Assembly (NCBI RefSeq): GCF_003852235.1
Contig: NZ_CP027732.1
Location: forward strand, 4,092,001-4,156,000
Direction of reading: 5' to 3'
Length of the DNA stretch: 64,000 nt
DNA from: Pseudomonas sp. R4-35-07
Lineage (GTDB): Bacteria > Pseudomonadota > Gammaproteobacteria > Pseudomonadales > Pseudomonadaceae
In this document: positions 8,532 to 18,004 of the stretch, one piece after another
Position numbering within the stretch: position 1 is the first letter of the stretch
How the letters are laid out: each line of letters starts with the position of its first letter
The notes under the pieces: model-generated
The model's input: the letters and a program-made list of their open reading frames with translations, nothing else
The model's database searches: none
Told to the model about the DNA's origin: nothing
Program-made: the position numbers and the translations under genes

Positions 8532-8547
8532 GCGTGTATATACCCGG
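8532..8547. promoter_or_regulatory. Second MarR-type operator, before marR
   Basis: GCGTGTATATACCCGG matches the perfect palindrome at 8086 at 14 of 16 positions. It lies immediately before the marR start codon and would give autorepression. Confidence 0.6.
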
Positions 8548-8570
8548 AGTTAAGCAAATGCAAGGAAGTG

Positions 8571-9299
8571 TTACAGCGCCAGCCCGATCAGCACCGCCGC
8601 TTCGAGCAGTTCCAGCAGGGCGCCGGCGGTATCGCCGGTCGTGCCACCCAGACGCCTGATCATTATATGGCGCAAGCCGATAAAACAGCCCGCCGCGAGC
8701 AGTACCGCTATCCCACCGCTGAAACCACCGATCAAGATGCAGGCCAGTCCGCTGAGGATCAGCACCTGCTGGCCGACAATCCTCGGTAAATGATCCGACA
8801 GCGCCTGACCCAATCCACCGGCACGCACATAGCGCGTGGTGAGAAACAGCGCTAGCATCGAAGCCCGGCCGATCAATGGCGCGAGAATCAGCGCGGCGCC
8901 ATTATGCTGCTCGATCAAGGCCACCAGCGCGGTGAATTTGAGCAGCAACACCAGGCCCAGGGTTACCACGGCAATCGGCCCGCTGCGCGGGTCTTTCATG
9001 ATGCTGAGGGTGCGTTCGCGGTCGCCGAAGCCGCCGAGCCAGGCGTCGGCACTGTCCGCCAGGCCGTCCAGGTGCAGCCCGCCGCTGAGCAGCACCCAGG
9101 CGGTCAATAGCAGCGCGGCGTGCAGCAACAATGGCGCGCCCGTCAACAGGCTGTTCAGGCCCCACAGCAGCAGGCCAAACAGCAAACCCACCACCGGGTA
9201 AAACAGCAACGAACGCCCCAGTTCCTGAGGTTGCGGCATGCCTGGCAGGCGTATTGGCAGACTGCTCAGGAACTGCAGGGCGATCCAGAATGGCAGCAT
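8571..9299 (-). CDS. cobS: Adenosylcobinamide-GDP ribazoletransferase
   Basis: A 242-residue inner membrane enzyme (CobS/CobV) that joins adenosylcobinamide-GDP with alpha-ribazole in the last steps of cobalamin synthesis. The family signature is seen as GGLHLDGLADSADAWLGG, followed by ERTLSIMKDPRSG with its conserved Lys-Asp-Pro. There are about seven hydrophobic helices. The length is close to the family's usual 240-250. It is the last gene of the cobalamin operon, starting 2 bp after the alpha-ribazole phosphatase stop. Confidence 0.95.
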   Translation of the reverse strand: MLPFWIALQFLSSLPIRLPGMPQPQELGRSLLFYPVVGLLFGLLLWGLNSLLTGAPLLLHAALLLTAWVLLSGGLHLDGLADSADAWLGGFGDRERTLSIMKDPRSGPIAVVTLGLVLLLKFTALVALIEQHNGAALILAPLIGRASMLALFLTTRYVRAGGLGQALSDHLPRIVGQQVLILSGLACILIGGFSGGIAVLLAAGCFIGLRHIMIRRLGGTTGDTAGALLELLEAAVLIGLAL

Positions 9300-9301
9300 G
9301 T

Positions 9302-9877
9302 TCAGGCCCCTTCCTTCAACGTGCCATCGCTGGCCACTTGCAGGCTGAACAGCCCACCGTGACCGACTTCGACATTCAGCAAGTGCTCACGCGGCAAACC
9401 GCGCGCACGTGCCAATAACAGGCGCATGACGCCGCCGTGGCTGATCAACAGCACGCGTTCACCGGCATAGGCCTGCTGTAGACGTAAGACGGCGCCCAGC
9501 ACCCGGTCGGAAAACGCCGCCACCGGCTCGCCTTCTGGCGGCGTAAAGCGGTAGGGGTCCGCCCAGAACAAGCCCAAGCCCTCGGCGTCGGTTTCCATCA
9601 ACGCCGCCGCGCTCTGCCCTTCCCAAGCGCCGAAGTGCAGCTCTTGCAGGTCTTTTTCCAGACTGACTGGAAGGTTGAGACGTTCGCCCAATTCCTCAGC
9701 AAAGCGCGCACAGCGTTGCAACGGCGAACTGATCAGCCGGTCCCACGGCCCCTGCCCCAGCACGGCGGCGCGCATCTGCTCCCAGCCCCTGGTCGTCAAG
9801 GCATCATCCAGGCTGCCGCGCAGGCCGCCGCCCAGCTCGGTTTCACCGTGGCGCAGCAGGTCCAGGTGCAAGGTCAT
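9302..9877 (-). CDS. cobC: Alpha-ribazole phosphatase
   Basis: A 191-residue histidine phosphatase superfamily enzyme that removes the 5'-phosphate from alpha-ribazole phosphate. The catalytic RHG is present near the N-terminus ([12 protein letters not shown]) and the second catalytic His in [13 protein letters not shown]; a Glu acid lies in [10 protein letters not shown]. It starts inside the stop of cobT (ATGA overlap at 9874-9877). The call as CobC rather than a general phosphoglycerate-mutase-like protein rests on the operon context. Confidence 0.93.
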   Translation of the reverse strand: MTLHLDLLRHGETELGGGLRGSLDDALTTRGWEQMRAAVLGQGPWDRLISSPLQRCARFAEELGERLNLPVSLEKDLQELHFGAWEGQSAAALMETDAEGLGLFWADPYRFTPPEGEPVAAFSDRVLGAVLRLQQAYAGERVLLISHGGVMRLLLARARGLPREHLLNVEVGHGGLFSLQVASDGTLKEGA

Positions 9878-10929
9878 GCAGGGCGATCCGCCACGGCGGC
9901 TTCGGCGAACGTCGCCATCTGGCCGTGCAACGCACAGGCCAGGCGCAGCAACGGCACCGCCAGCGCCGCACCGCTGCCTTCGCCCAGGCGCAGGCCCAGG
10001 TCCAGCAGCGGCTGTGCGTCGAGACTGTGCAGCACGTGACGATGGCCCGGTTCGGCGCCACGATGGCCGAACACCAGCCAGTCGCGGCAGGCCGGATTCA
10101 AGCGCGTGGCCACCAGCGCAGCCACGCTGCAGATAAACCCGTCCACCAGCACCACGATGCCTGCCTGGGCGCAGGCCAGGTAGGCACCGACCAACGCGGC
10201 AATTTCAAAGCCCCCCAGGTTGAACAGCGTCTGCAACGCGTCGTCGCGCTGGGCCGCGTGCAAGCTCACGGCGCGCTCGATGACTGCCACCTTGTGGCTG
10301 ACGCCTTGGGCATTCAGCCCCGTGCCCGGACCGGTCAGGTCACTCACCGGGCAATCGAGCAGCGCACACGCCAACGCGCTGGCGGCGGTGGTGTTGCCAA
10401 TGCCCATTTCACCACCGATAAACAGCTGTGCGCCGTGCTCCAAAGCGCGGCGTGCGCTGTCTCGGCCGGCCTGCAAGGCCTGGCGCCCCTGCACCTGGGT
10501 CATCGCCGGGCCGTGGACAAAGTTGGCCGTGCCCGCGCCGATATTCAGGTGGCGCACGCCGGGTAGATCCAGGGAGGGCGTGACCGTGCCGAGGTCAACC
10601 ACTTCCAACTGCGCATCCAGCTGGCGAGCCAATACGCTGATGGCCGCGCCACCGCTGACAAAATTGTGCAGCATCTGCCCGGTCACGGCCTGGGGAAACG
10701 CCGACACACCTTCGGCGACCACGCCATGGTCGCCGGCAAAAATCGCAATCCACAGCTGCTCCACCGACGGTTTGACCCGGCCCTGCAACCCGGCCAACTG
10801 CACTGCCAGTGCTTCCAACTGGCCGAGCGAACCGGCGGGTTTGGTCAACTGCTGCTGACGCGCCAACGCCTGTGCTTGCGCAGCGGCGTCGATGGCCTTG
10901 CAGGGGTTGAGCCACCAGAAATCCGTCAT
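9874..10929 (-). CDS. cobT: Nicotinate-nucleotide-dimethylbenzimidazole phosphoribosyltransferase
   Basis: A 351-residue enzyme that makes alpha-ribazole phosphate from dimethylbenzimidazole and nicotinate mononucleotide. Family motifs visible are [34 protein letters not shown] and [13 protein letters not shown]; the catalytic Glu region lies near the end ([13 protein letters not shown]). The ATG at 10929 ([10 protein letters not shown]) is chosen because it forms an ATGA overlap with the cobU stop and matches the usual length. Its substrate base would come from BluB in the same operon. Confidence 0.95.
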   Translation of the reverse strand: MTDFWWLNPCKAIDAAAQAQALARQQQLTKPAGSLGQLEALAVQLAGLQGRVKPSVEQLWIAIFAGDHGVVAEGVSAFPQAVTGQMLHNFVSGGAAISVLARQLDAQLEVVDLGTVTPSLDLPGVRHLNIGAGTANFVHGPAMTQVQGRQALQAGRDSARRALEHGAQLFIGGEMGIGNTTAASALACALLDCPVSDLTGPGTGLNAQGVSHKVAVIERAVSLHAAQRDDALQTLFNLGGFEIAALVGAYLACAQAGIVVLVDGFICSVAALVATRLNPACRDWLVFGHRGAEPGHRHVLHSLDAQPLLDLGLRLGEGSGAALAVPLLRLACALHGQMATFAEAAVADRPA

Positions 10930-11447
10930 AACGCAGTACCTTTCAAAGTCAGGGGCAGGCCGGCAACCGTCAGCACTACGCGCTGACACCGCTCGGCCAA
11001 GGCTTGATGCAGCCAACCGGCTTCATCCACATAACGGCGAGTCAATTCGCCCAGCGGCACGACACCCAGTCCGGTCTCGTTGCTGACAAAAATGATCTGC
11101 CCCGGCAGTGCAGCCAGGGTATCGAGCAACTGGTCGCGCTCCGAAGCAAGGCGCTCAGGGTCTTCCAACATCAGCAGATTGGTCAGCCACAGGGTCAGGC
11201 AGTCCACCAGCAGGCAACGCTCGGCAGCGGCGTTGTCGCGCAACACCCGCGCCAGTTCGATGGGCTCTTCGATCAGGCCCCAATGGTCGGGGCGACGCGC
11301 ACGGTGCAGGGCAACGCGCTGGTTCATCTCACCGTCCAGCGGCTGGCTGGTGGCGATATACGTCACCGGTAAACCGCTGGCGCCGGCGAGTTTTTCAGCC
11401 AGACGGCTTTTGCCCGAACGGGCGCCGCCGAGAATCAATTGATGCAT
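10926..11447 (-). CDS. cobU: Adenosylcobinamide kinase/guanylyltransferase
   Basis: A 173-residue bifunctional enzyme (CobU/CobP) that phosphorylates adenosylcobinamide and then transfers GMP to it. The P-loop is [12 protein letters not shown] at residues 7-18, the guanylylated His lies in [13 protein letters not shown], and [12 protein letters not shown] is the conserved NE-G-G region. The length is typical. It follows a 148-bp gap holding a REPIN, so it may need read-through from cobQ or a promoter of its own; none is obvious. Confidence 0.95.
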   Translation of the reverse strand: MHQLILGGARSGKSRLAEKLAGASGLPVTYIATSQPLDGEMNQRVALHRARRPDHWGLIEEPIELARVLRDNAAAERCLLVDCLTLWLTNLLMLEDPERLASERDQLLDTLAALPGQIIFVSNETGLGVVPLGELTRRYVDEAGWLHQALAERCQRVVLTVAGLPLTLKGTAL

Positions 11448-11485
11448 GAGCCACTACCTTTTCCAGTCAGCCGAAAGACTGCCCA

Positions 11486-11576
11486 TTGTGGGAGGGGGCT
11501 TGCTCCCGACAAGGGCGCTTCAGACACTGATGCATCGACTGATACACCGTCATCGGGGGCAAGCCCCCTCCCACAT
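11486..11576. repeat. REPIN inside the cobalamin operon
   Basis: A pair of inverted GTGGGAGGGGGCTTGC-type REPs fills most of the gap between cobQ and cobU, the only gap of more than 2 bp in the operon. The arrangement has the GTGGG ends outside, as at 875. Confidence 0.9.
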
Positions 11577-11595
11577 TGGCCCTGTGTACATGCCG

Positions 11596-13047
11596 TCAGA
11601 GTCCGCACAAACGACGCAACAATTCAGTGTCCAGATGGTTTTCCACCAGATCCGCCAAGCGCTCGATATCCCGCTCACGCAGGGCGTGATAGTCGACTGC
11701 CTGCACGTCCTGCAACCCCGCCCAGCGCAGCAGTGCACTGCACGCCGCCGGTGTCTCGAACAGCCCGTGCAGATAAGTACCGAGAATCTGCCCGTCTGCA
11801 CTCTGCGCGCCATCACTGCGCCCGTCGTCGAGCCGCACGGCGGCATTCGCCAGCGCCCGGCCGGCCGTCACCCCCGCATGGATCTCATACCCGCTGACCT
11901 CGGCATCCTCCAGCAACAAACGCCCGCGCACATTGCGCAATTGCTTCTCTTGCTCAAGCGTCGTGCTGAACGCCAGCAGCCCCAGGCCAGCGCTGGAGCC
12001 GACGGGCCCTTCCAGGCCGAGCGGGTCATGCACCTGCTCGCCGAGCATCTGCAGGCCACCACAAACCCCCAGCACCTTGCCGCCATAGCGCAAATGCCGC
12101 GCCACGGCGGTATCCCAGCCATGGGCACGCAAGTAAGCCAAATCACTGCGTACACTTTTCGACCCCGGCAGGATGATCAGGTCGGCGGCCGGGATCGGCT
12201 GACCCGGCCCGACGAATTGCAGGTTCACCTGGGGATGCAGGCGCAGCGGGTCGAAATCCGTGTGGTTGCTGATGCGTGGCAGCACCGGCACCACCACGTT
12301 GAGCACCTGGGCGGCCTTGTCGGTCTGGCGCTGGTCGATGCCATCTTCGGCCTCGAGGTGCAGGTCCATCACGTAGGGCAACACGCCCACCACCGGCTTA
12401 CCGGTACGCGCCTCCAACCAATCCAGCCCCGGTTGCAGCAGCGCGATATCCCCGCGAAACCGGTTGATGATAAAACCCCGGACCCGCGCCTGTTCGCTGA
12501 GGGACAACAATTCCAGCGTACCGACCAGATGGGCGAACACCCCGCCGCGATTGATATCGGCGATCAACAGCACCGGGCAATCCACCGCTTCGGCGAAGCC
12601 CATATTGGCGATGTCATTGGCGCGCAGGTTGATCTCGGCCGGCGAGCCCGCGCCTTCGACCATCACCACCGGATAGGCCTGGCTCAACCGTGTGTGGGAG
12701 GCCAGCACCGCCTGCATCGCGATGGCTTTGTAGTCGTGGTAGGCAACCGCGTTCATGCTGGTCACGGCGCGGCCATGGATAATCACTTGGGAACCGGTGT
12801 CGCTGTTGGGCTTGAGCAGCACCGGGTTCATGTCGGTGTGGGGCGCCAGGTTGGCGGCCTGCGCCTGGACCGCCTGAGCGCGGCCGATCTCGCCGCCTTC
12901 AGCAGTCACCGCACTGTTGAGCGCCATGTTCTGTGGCTTGAACGGCGCCACTGCAACCCCCTGGCGCACCAGCCAGCGACACAGCGCAGTCACCAGCGTG
13001 CTTTTGCCGGCGTCGGAGGTGGTGCCCTGCACCATCAACGTAGTCAT
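11596..13047 (-). CDS. cobQ: Cobyric acid synthase
   Basis: A 483-residue glutamine-dependent amidase that converts adenosylcobyrinate a,c-diamide to cobyric acid. The N-terminal P-loop-like domain begins [17 protein letters not shown]; the middle shows [13 protein letters not shown]. The glutaminase domain has the nucleophile Cys in [10 protein letters not shown] and the His in GTYLHGLFE. The ATG at 13047 overlaps the cobD stop (ATGA), which decides the start over an upstream frame. The length matches the family. Confidence 0.96.
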   Translation of the reverse strand: MTTLMVQGTTSDAGKSTLVTALCRWLVRQGVAVAPFKPQNMALNSAVTAEGGEIGRAQAVQAQAANLAPHTDMNPVLLKPNSDTGSQVIIHGRAVTSMNAVAYHDYKAIAMQAVLASHTRLSQAYPVVMVEGAGSPAEINLRANDIANMGFAEAVDCPVLLIADINRGGVFAHLVGTLELLSLSEQARVRGFIINRFRGDIALLQPGLDWLEARTGKPVVGVLPYVMDLHLEAEDGIDQRQTDKAAQVLNVVVPVLPRISNHTDFDPLRLHPQVNLQFVGPGQPIPAADLIILPGSKSVRSDLAYLRAHGWDTAVARHLRYGGKVLGVCGGLQMLGEQVHDPLGLEGPVGSSAGLGLLAFSTTLEQEKQLRNVRGRLLLEDAEVSGYEIHAGVTAGRALANAAVRLDDGRSDGAQSADGQILGTYLHGLFETPAACSALLRWAGLQDVQAVDYHALRERDIERLADLVENHLDTELLRRLCGL

Positions 13048-14033
13048 GTCGCTTCCTTGTAGGCGGCCAGTGCCGTCTCGAGACGCTGCCAATCGGCCTC
13101 GCTGTCAGGCAGACCGAAACGCACGCTGCTGTCGTGAACGAACAGGCGCAGCAGAATGCCGCGCTGGGCCATGAATTCGTGCAAGCGTTCGGCGTGCGGG
13201 GTGATCAACCACTGGAATAAAGCGCAGCCACCCTGGGGCTGAAAACCCTGGCGCTCAAGCAGGTCAGACAGGCGCTGGCCGCCCTCGATGCAACGCGTGC
13301 GCTGGCGAGCGTGCCCAGCGCTGTCGCGCAGGCATGCCTGGCCGAGTACCCGTGTCGGCCCGCTGACCGCCCAGGGCCCGACCTGTTCGGCGAGCAATTT
13401 GAGCAACCGGCGCTCGGCCAGCACAAAGCCCAGGCGCACGCCGGCCAGGCCGAAGAACTTGCCGAATGAGCGCAGCACGATCAAGCCGACTTGCTGGGTG
13501 TGGCTGGCCAGGCTCAAGTGCGGGGTCACGTCCATGAAGGCTTCGTCCACCACCAGCCAGCCGCCGCGCTGGGCCAGCCGCGTATGCCAGTCGAGCAGGC
13601 GCTCCGGGGCCAGGCTCAAGCCGGTGGGGTTATTCGGGTTGACTACCACCAGCACGTCGAGGCCATCGAGAAAGAAGTCGACTTCCTGCTCTTGCACTTC
13701 GCGCACCACATAACCGGCACGACGCCAGGCTTCGGCGTGTTCGGCGTAGCACGGCGACAGTACGCCGACCTTGCCGGAACGACGCAGGCGCGGCAGCAAC
13801 TGAATCGCGGCCTGGGAGCCCGGCACCGGCAGCACGTGAGCCGCGCCATAGTAGTCGCTGGCGGCTTTTTCCAGGCCGTCATCGGCTTCCGGTAGCCGTG
13901 CCCAGGCGCGCAAGGGAATCTCGGGGATCGGCCACGGCCAGGGCGCCAGGCCACTGGACAAATCGAGCCAATCCGCCTCCGCGATGCCGTATTCAATTGC
14001 CGCCTTACGCAGCCGACCACCGTGTTCAAGCAT
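13044..14033 (-). CDS. cobD: Threonine-phosphate decarboxylase
   Basis: A 329-residue PLP enzyme of the aspartate aminotransferase fold (named CobC in older Pseudomonas nomenclature) that makes aminopropanol phosphate, the linker of the nucleotide loop. Visible are [33 protein letters not shown] and the PLP-Lys region [16 protein letters not shown]. The start MLEHGGRL at 14033 overlaps the end of cbiB by 8 bp. The frame continues upstream without homology, so the shorter start is preferred. Confidence 0.95.
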   Translation of the reverse strand: MLEHGGRLRKAAIEYGIAEADWLDLSSGLAPWPWPIPEIPLRAWARLPEADDGLEKAASDYYGAAHVLPVPGSQAAIQLLPRLRRSGKVGVLSPCYAEHAEAWRRAGYVVREVQEQEVDFFLDGLDVLVVVNPNNPTGLSLAPERLLDWHTRLAQRGGWLVVDEAFMDVTPHLSLASHTQQVGLIVLRSFGKFFGLAGVRLGFVLAERRLLKLLAEQVGPWAVSGPTRVLGQACLRDSAGHARQRTRCIEGGQRLSDLLERQGFQPQGGCALFQWLITPHAERLHEFMAQRGILLRLFVHDSSVRFGLPDSEADWQRLETALAAYKEAT

Positions 14034-14934
14034 AAAATTGCGCCCCCGCGCACAGAACCAGCAGCCACAACCATACGCCGCGCTGCACCAGTTGCCAGCC
14101 TCGGTCGATCGCGTCAGCGTCGGCCGGCGGGCCTTCGCCCAATGGCGGGCGCTGGTGCACCTCGCCGTGATAAATCGCCGCGCCACCCAGTTCGACGCCC
14201 AACGCACCGGCGCCAGCGGCCATCACCGGGCCGGCGTTGGGGCTGTCCCAGGTCGGCCCCTGGGTGCGCCAGCATTTGAGTGCCAGGCGAGTCTTGCCCA
14301 GCAACGCGTAGGTCAAGGCCACCAGGCGTGCAGGAATATAGTTGAGCCCATCGTCGATCTTCGCCGCCGCCCAGCCAAAGCGTTCGAAGCGTTCGTTGCG
14401 ATAGCCCCACATGGCGTCGAGGGTGTTGCTCAGGCGATAGAGCACTACGCCCGGCACGCCGGCGACCACAAACCAGAACAGCGCGGCGAACACGGCGTCG
14501 CTGCCGTTTTCCAGCACCGACTCGGTGGCCGCGCGAGCGACCTCGGTGCGATCCAGCTCGCTGGTCTGGCGGCTGACCAGGTAACTCACGCGTTGGCGCG
14601 CTGCTTCCAGGTCATCACTGCGCAGGGCCTGGGCGACCGGAATCACATGCTCCCCCAGGCTGCGCATGCCCAGGGCGCAGTACAACGCCAGGATTTCCAG
14701 CACCCAACCGATGTACGGCGCCCAGGACAATGCGGTGGCCAGCAGGGTCAGCGGCACCACCGCGATAAACCACGCGGTCACCCCATGGCTGCGCCAGCCA
14801 CGACCGCCTGAATTGAAACGCTGTTCGATGCGCCCGGCAAAATTGCCGAACGCCACCAGCGGATGCCAGCGCCTGGGCTCGCCCAGCAGCGCATCCAGCG
14901 CTACTGCGGCAACACACAGCAAGGCCACACTCAT
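14026..14934 (-). CDS. cbiB: Adenosylcobinamide-phosphate synthase
   Basis: A 302-residue inner membrane enzyme (CbiB/CobD) that attaches aminopropanol phosphate to adenosylcobyric acid. Motifs are [16 protein letters not shown] near the start, [32 protein letters not shown] and the TW(D)[15 protein letters not shown] region. Several hydrophobic helices are present. The ATG at 14934 lies in an ATGA overlap with the bluB stop, which decides the start; an in-frame ATG 15 bp upstream is less likely. Confidence 0.95.
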   Translation of the reverse strand: MSVALLCVAAVALDALLGEPRRWHPLVAFGNFAGRIEQRFNSGGRGWRSHGVTAWFIAVVPLTLLATALSWAPYIGWVLEILALYCALGMRSLGEHVIPVAQALRSDDLEAARQRVSYLVSRQTSELDRTEVARAATESVLENGSDAVFAALFWFVVAGVPGVVLYRLSNTLDAMWGYRNERFERFGWAAAKIDDGLNYIPARLVALTYALLGKTRLALKCWRTQGPTWDSPNAGPVMAAGAGALGVELGGAAIYHGEVHQRPPLGEGPPADADAIDRGWQLVQRGVWLWLLVLCAGAQFYA

Positions 14935-15581
14935 CGACTCACTCCCCACAGGTTTTCGTACAGCATGTCACTCAATGGCCGCGGCTCGGCCCAGCCTTCG
15001 AGCTGCAACATCGGTGCCGGATAGAACTCGGCGACCGGCCCCAGGCACAGCACCGCCAGGGGTTTGGCGCCCGCCGGCAAACCCAGCAGGTCAGCCAGGG
15101 CCTGGGGTTCGAACAGCGACACCCAGCCCATGCCCAACCCCTCGACGCGGGCCGCCAGCCACAGGTTCTGGATCGCGCAGGACAACGACGCCATGTCCAT
15201 TTCCGGCAAGGTGCGACGGCCGAAGATGTGCCGCTCGCGATCGTCCATCAGCGCTGCCACCAGCACTTCGGCGCAGTCGTGGATGCCTTCGACCTTGAGC
15301 TTCATGAAGTCATCGGAGCGCTCGCCCAGGGCCTCGGCGGTGCGCAGGCGTTCTGCTTCGACCAGTTGCTGAATGCGCCCTCTTAATTGACGGTCGCTGA
15401 TACGGATAAAGCGCCACGGTTGCATCAGGCCGACGCTGGGTGCCTGGTGGGCAGCCTGGAGCAGGCGCTGCAATAACTCAGGCGCGACGCTGCCACCGCT
15501 GAAGTGGCGCATGTCGCGGCGTTCGGCGATGGCGCGGTAGACGGCTTGGCGCTCGGCCTCGGGGAAGGCGTTGTCGCTCAT
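14931..15581 (-). CDS. bluB: 5,6-dimethylbenzimidazole synthase
   Basis: A 216-residue flavin-destroying enzyme of the nitroreductase fold that turns reduced FMN into dimethylbenzimidazole using oxygen. The BluB pattern is seen as [48 protein letters not shown] and [16 protein letters not shown]. The ATG at 15581 overlaps the cobB stop (ATGA at 15578-15581). Its presence marks an aerobic route to the lower ligand, which CobT then uses. Confidence 0.95.
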   Translation of the reverse strand: MSDNAFPEAERQAVYRAIAERRDMRHFSGGSVAPELLQRLLQAAHQAPSVGLMQPWRFIRISDRQLRGRIQQLVEAERLRTAEALGERSDDFMKLKVEGIHDCAEVLVAALMDDRERHIFGRRTLPEMDMASLSCAIQNLWLAARVEGLGMGWVSLFEPQALADLLGLPAGAKPLAVLCLGPVAEFYPAPMLQLEGWAEPRPLSDMLYENLWGVSR

Positions 15582-16960
15582 GGCGTCATCGGGGGCAAGC
15601 CCCCTCCCACCTGTGGAATGCACCCCCCTGTGGGAGGGGGCTTGCTCCCGATAGCGGTGTCAGGGCCTGGCACAAAAAGTGCGGCCACCGCCTCCGGGTT
15701 CGACGGAAAGTAAAAGTGTACATAGGACGCGGTCATCCGCCCCTGCCGATACACCGCCTCAGCCCCACGCCCACCATTGGGGCTCATGCCACGGGCGATC
15801 GGCTCGCATGCGGTGCTGGTCAGGGAATGGTGATAGGTGTGCCCGCGCAATGTGCCTTCGGGCAACTCGACGCTTTGCAGCGCCAGCGCTGCCAATTTCT
15901 TTTGCATCACTGCATCGCCCTGCAGCAGGCCGAGCAGTTCGGCGCGGTTGCCGTCGACATCGGTAAGCGAGTCCAGCAGGTACAGCATGCCGCCGCATTC
16001 GGCGAGCAAGGGCTTGCCGGCTGCATGATGAGCGCGGATGGCGGCGAGCATCGGTGTGTTTTGCGACAGGGCCCGGTGATGCAGCTCCGGGTAACCGCCG
16101 GGTAGATAGAGGCTGTCGGCTTCAGGCAATGCGCCGTCATGGATCGGTGAAAAGAAACGCAACTCGGCGCCCATCGCGCGCAACAAGTCGAGGCTGGCAC
16201 CGTAGGTAAACGCGAAGGCTTCGTCACGGGCCACCGCAATGCGTACCCCGGCGAGCAACGGCTCGGCGGTGATCACCTGCGGCGCGGCAAATGTCACCGG
16301 TGGCGGCACGGCGACTTCGCAACTGCTGCCCAACGCTTGGGCGGCGGCGTCCAGACGCAGGTCGAGGTCATTGAGTTCGCTGGCTTGCACCAGGCCCAGG
16401 TGACGGCTGGGCAATTCGATACCGGTTTCACGCGACAGCGCGCCGTACCAGCGCAATCCCTCGGTGAGGCTGCCTTCCAGCAACTGCGCATGGCGCAGCG
16501 TGCCGACGCGGTTGGCGAGTACGCCGGCGAATGGCAGGTCCGGCTGGTAGCGCGCCAGGCCCAACGCGAGGGCGCCAAAGGTCTGCGCCATGGCCGTGCC
16601 GTCGATCACTGCCAGCACCGGCACGCCGAAATGCCGCGCCAGGTCGGCGCTGGACGGGGTGCCGTCGAACAGGCCCATTACGCCTTCGATCAGGATCAGG
16701 TCGGCCTCCCCCGCTGCTTCCCACAACAAACGGCGACTTTCCTGCTCGCCCACCATCCACATATCCAATTGATACACCGGCGCGCCGCTGGCGCGCTCGT
16801 GAATCATCGGGTCAAGGAAATCCGGCCCGCATTTGAATACGCGTACCGTGCGCCCCAGGTTGCGGTGCAAACGCGCCAACGCTGCGGTGACGGTGGTTTT
16901 GCCCTGGCCGGACGCCGGTGCGGCGATCAAGACGGCCGGGCAATGACGGGGCTGATTCAA
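15578..16960 (-). CDS. cobB: Cobyrinate a,c-diamide synthase with REPIN-encoded tail
   Basis: A 460-residue glutamine-dependent amidase that converts hydrogenobyrinate or cobyrinate to the a,c-diamide. The P-loop is APASGQGKTTVT; further motifs are LIEGVMGLFDG, the glutaminase Cys in LLAECGGMLYLLDS and HTYHHS. The start is TTG, in a TTGA overlap with cobO. The normal family end should be close to EAVAALF; about 25 further residues (from DTAIGSKPPP to the end) are encoded by a REPIN read in frame, and the new stop forms ATGA with bluB. The extra tail is rich in Gly and Pro and probably unstructured. Confidence 0.95.
   Translation of the reverse strand: MNQPRHCPAVLIAAPASGQGKTTVTAALARLHRNLGRTVRVFKCGPDFLDPMIHERASGAPVYQLDMWMVGEQESRRLLWEAAGEADLILIEGVMGLFDGTPSSADLARHFGVPVLAVIDGTAMAQTFGALALGLARYQPDLPFAGVLANRVGTLRHAQLLEGSLTEGLRWYGALSRETGIELPSRHLGLVQASELNDLDLRLDAAAQALGSSCEVAVPPPVTFAAPQVITAEPLLAGVRIAVARDEAFAFTYGASLDLLRAMGAELRFFSPIHDGALPEADSLYLPGGYPELHHRALSQNTPMLAAIRAHHAAGKPLLAECGGMLYLLDSLTDVDGNRAELLGLLQGDAVMQKKLAALALQSVELPEGTLRGHTYHHSLTSTACEPIARGMSPNGGRGAEAVYRQGRMTASYVHFYFPSNPEAVAALFVPGPDTAIGSKPPPTGGCIPQVGGGLPPMTP
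15588..15653. repeat. REPIN within the 3' end of cobB
   Basis: Two inverted REPs in the opposite arrangement to that at 875: ATCGGGGGCAAGCCCC first, the CCCAC/GTGGG ends facing inward with about 20 bp between them. The whole element is translated as the CobB tail. Confidence 0.9.
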
Positions 16961-17568
16961 AGTTCGACGCCTTTCTGTGCCTTGATACCGGCCTGGAACG
17001 CGTGCTTGAGCATGCCCATTTCGGTGACGGTGTCACCCATTTCGATCAGCTCAGGCTTGGCGCCACGGCCGGTGACCACCACGTGCTGCATCGGCGGGCG
17101 CGCCTGCAGGTCGCCGAGCACCTGGTCGAGGTCAAGGTAGCCGTGCTTGAGGGCAATGTTCAGTTCGTCGAGCACGACCAGGCCGATAGAAGGGTCATTG
17201 AGCATCGCCCGGGATACCGCCCAGGCCGCTTCGGCGGCGGCGATATCGCGCTGGCGATCCTGGGTTTCCCAGGTGAAGCCTTCGCCCATCACGTGAAAGC
17301 GGACCTGCTCGGGGAAGCGGCGGAAAAACAACTCTTCGCCGGTACTGTTGCGCCCCTTGATGAACTGCACCACGCCGCACTGCATGCCATGCCCCATGGC
17401 CCGGGCCAACATGCCGAAGGCCGAACTGCTTTTGCCCTTGCCGTTGCCGGTCAGCACCAGCAGCAAACCGCATTCATTGGGCGAGTTGGCGATGCGTTCA
17501 TCGATCACGGCTTTTTTGCGCAGCATGCGCGCCAGGTGGCGTTCGTCGCGGTCGGGGGTATCGGTCAT
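16957..17568 (-). CDS. cobO: Cob(I)yrinic acid a,c-diamide adenosyltransferase
   Basis: A 203-residue CobA/CobO-type ATP:corrinoid adenosyltransferase that adds the 5'-deoxyadenosyl group. The P-loop GNGKGKSSSAFGM is characteristic, followed by VVQFIKG and VLDELNIALKHGYLDL. The ATG at 17568 (MTDTPDRDERH) has GGAG six to nine bases upstream. It is the first gene of the cobalamin operon and sits about 90 nt downstream of the B12 riboswitch. Confidence 0.95.
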   Translation of the reverse strand: MTDTPDRDERHLARMLRKKAVIDERIANSPNECGLLLVLTGNGKGKSSSAFGMLARAMGHGMQCGVVQFIKGRNSTGEELFFRRFPEQVRFHVMGEGFTWETQDRQRDIAAAEAAWAVSRAMLNDPSIGLVVLDELNIALKHGYLDLDQVLGDLQARPPMQHVVVTGRGAKPELIEMGDTVTEMGMLKHAFQAGIKAQKGVEL

Positions 17569-17654
17569 GGCAGCTCTCCGTTGGGGCTGGACAAAAACGG
17601 CGGGCAGGAAAAAGGAAAAACAGACAGCCAAGCATCGCCCACCGTGATGCTGTT

Positions 17655-17890
17655 GGATGTTTCAGGCCGGTCTCCGGGCTCATGAGTGGCGCCCTGCCTT
17701 TTGTAAAAGACAGGACATGCCAACGGCGCGCCTTCCCATATCGCCTGCGATACAGTGGCCAACAGCACCGTCTTGACTCATTTACCGTTGCGGGGGCAGC
17801 GCCGGAATTGCGGCGACACTGTGTACAAGTGCGCTCACTCACCGGCTTCCCTGTTTCACTCTGTCGACGCATGCGCCACAGAGCACCTGG
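17655..17890 (-). ncRNA. Cobalamin riboswitch
   Basis: Read on the - strand, conserved aptamer pieces occur in order: GGGAAGCCGGTGAG (17838-17851), GCTGCCCCCGCAACGGTAA (17782-17800) and the B12-box end GGAGACCGGCCTGA (17661-17674). These are the diagnostic elements of the AdoCbl riboswitch. High cobalamin should lower expression of the operon from cobO on. The outer limits are approximate. Confidence 0.92.
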
Positions 17891-18004
17891 AACAAGCCGC
17901 GAAGGTTAGTGGGTTGGGGGTGGAGCGTCAATTAAAGCTGACCCTGTACTTGAACCATCAAGGTGATGTGCTTCTCTACCCTTACAGGTATTCAGGAGAA
18001 CACC

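Noticed and set aside
11446..13062. 538-codon + strand frame over cobQ
   Set aside because: Starts inside the cobU start region and runs through a REPIN; no domain recognised, while cobQ is certain.
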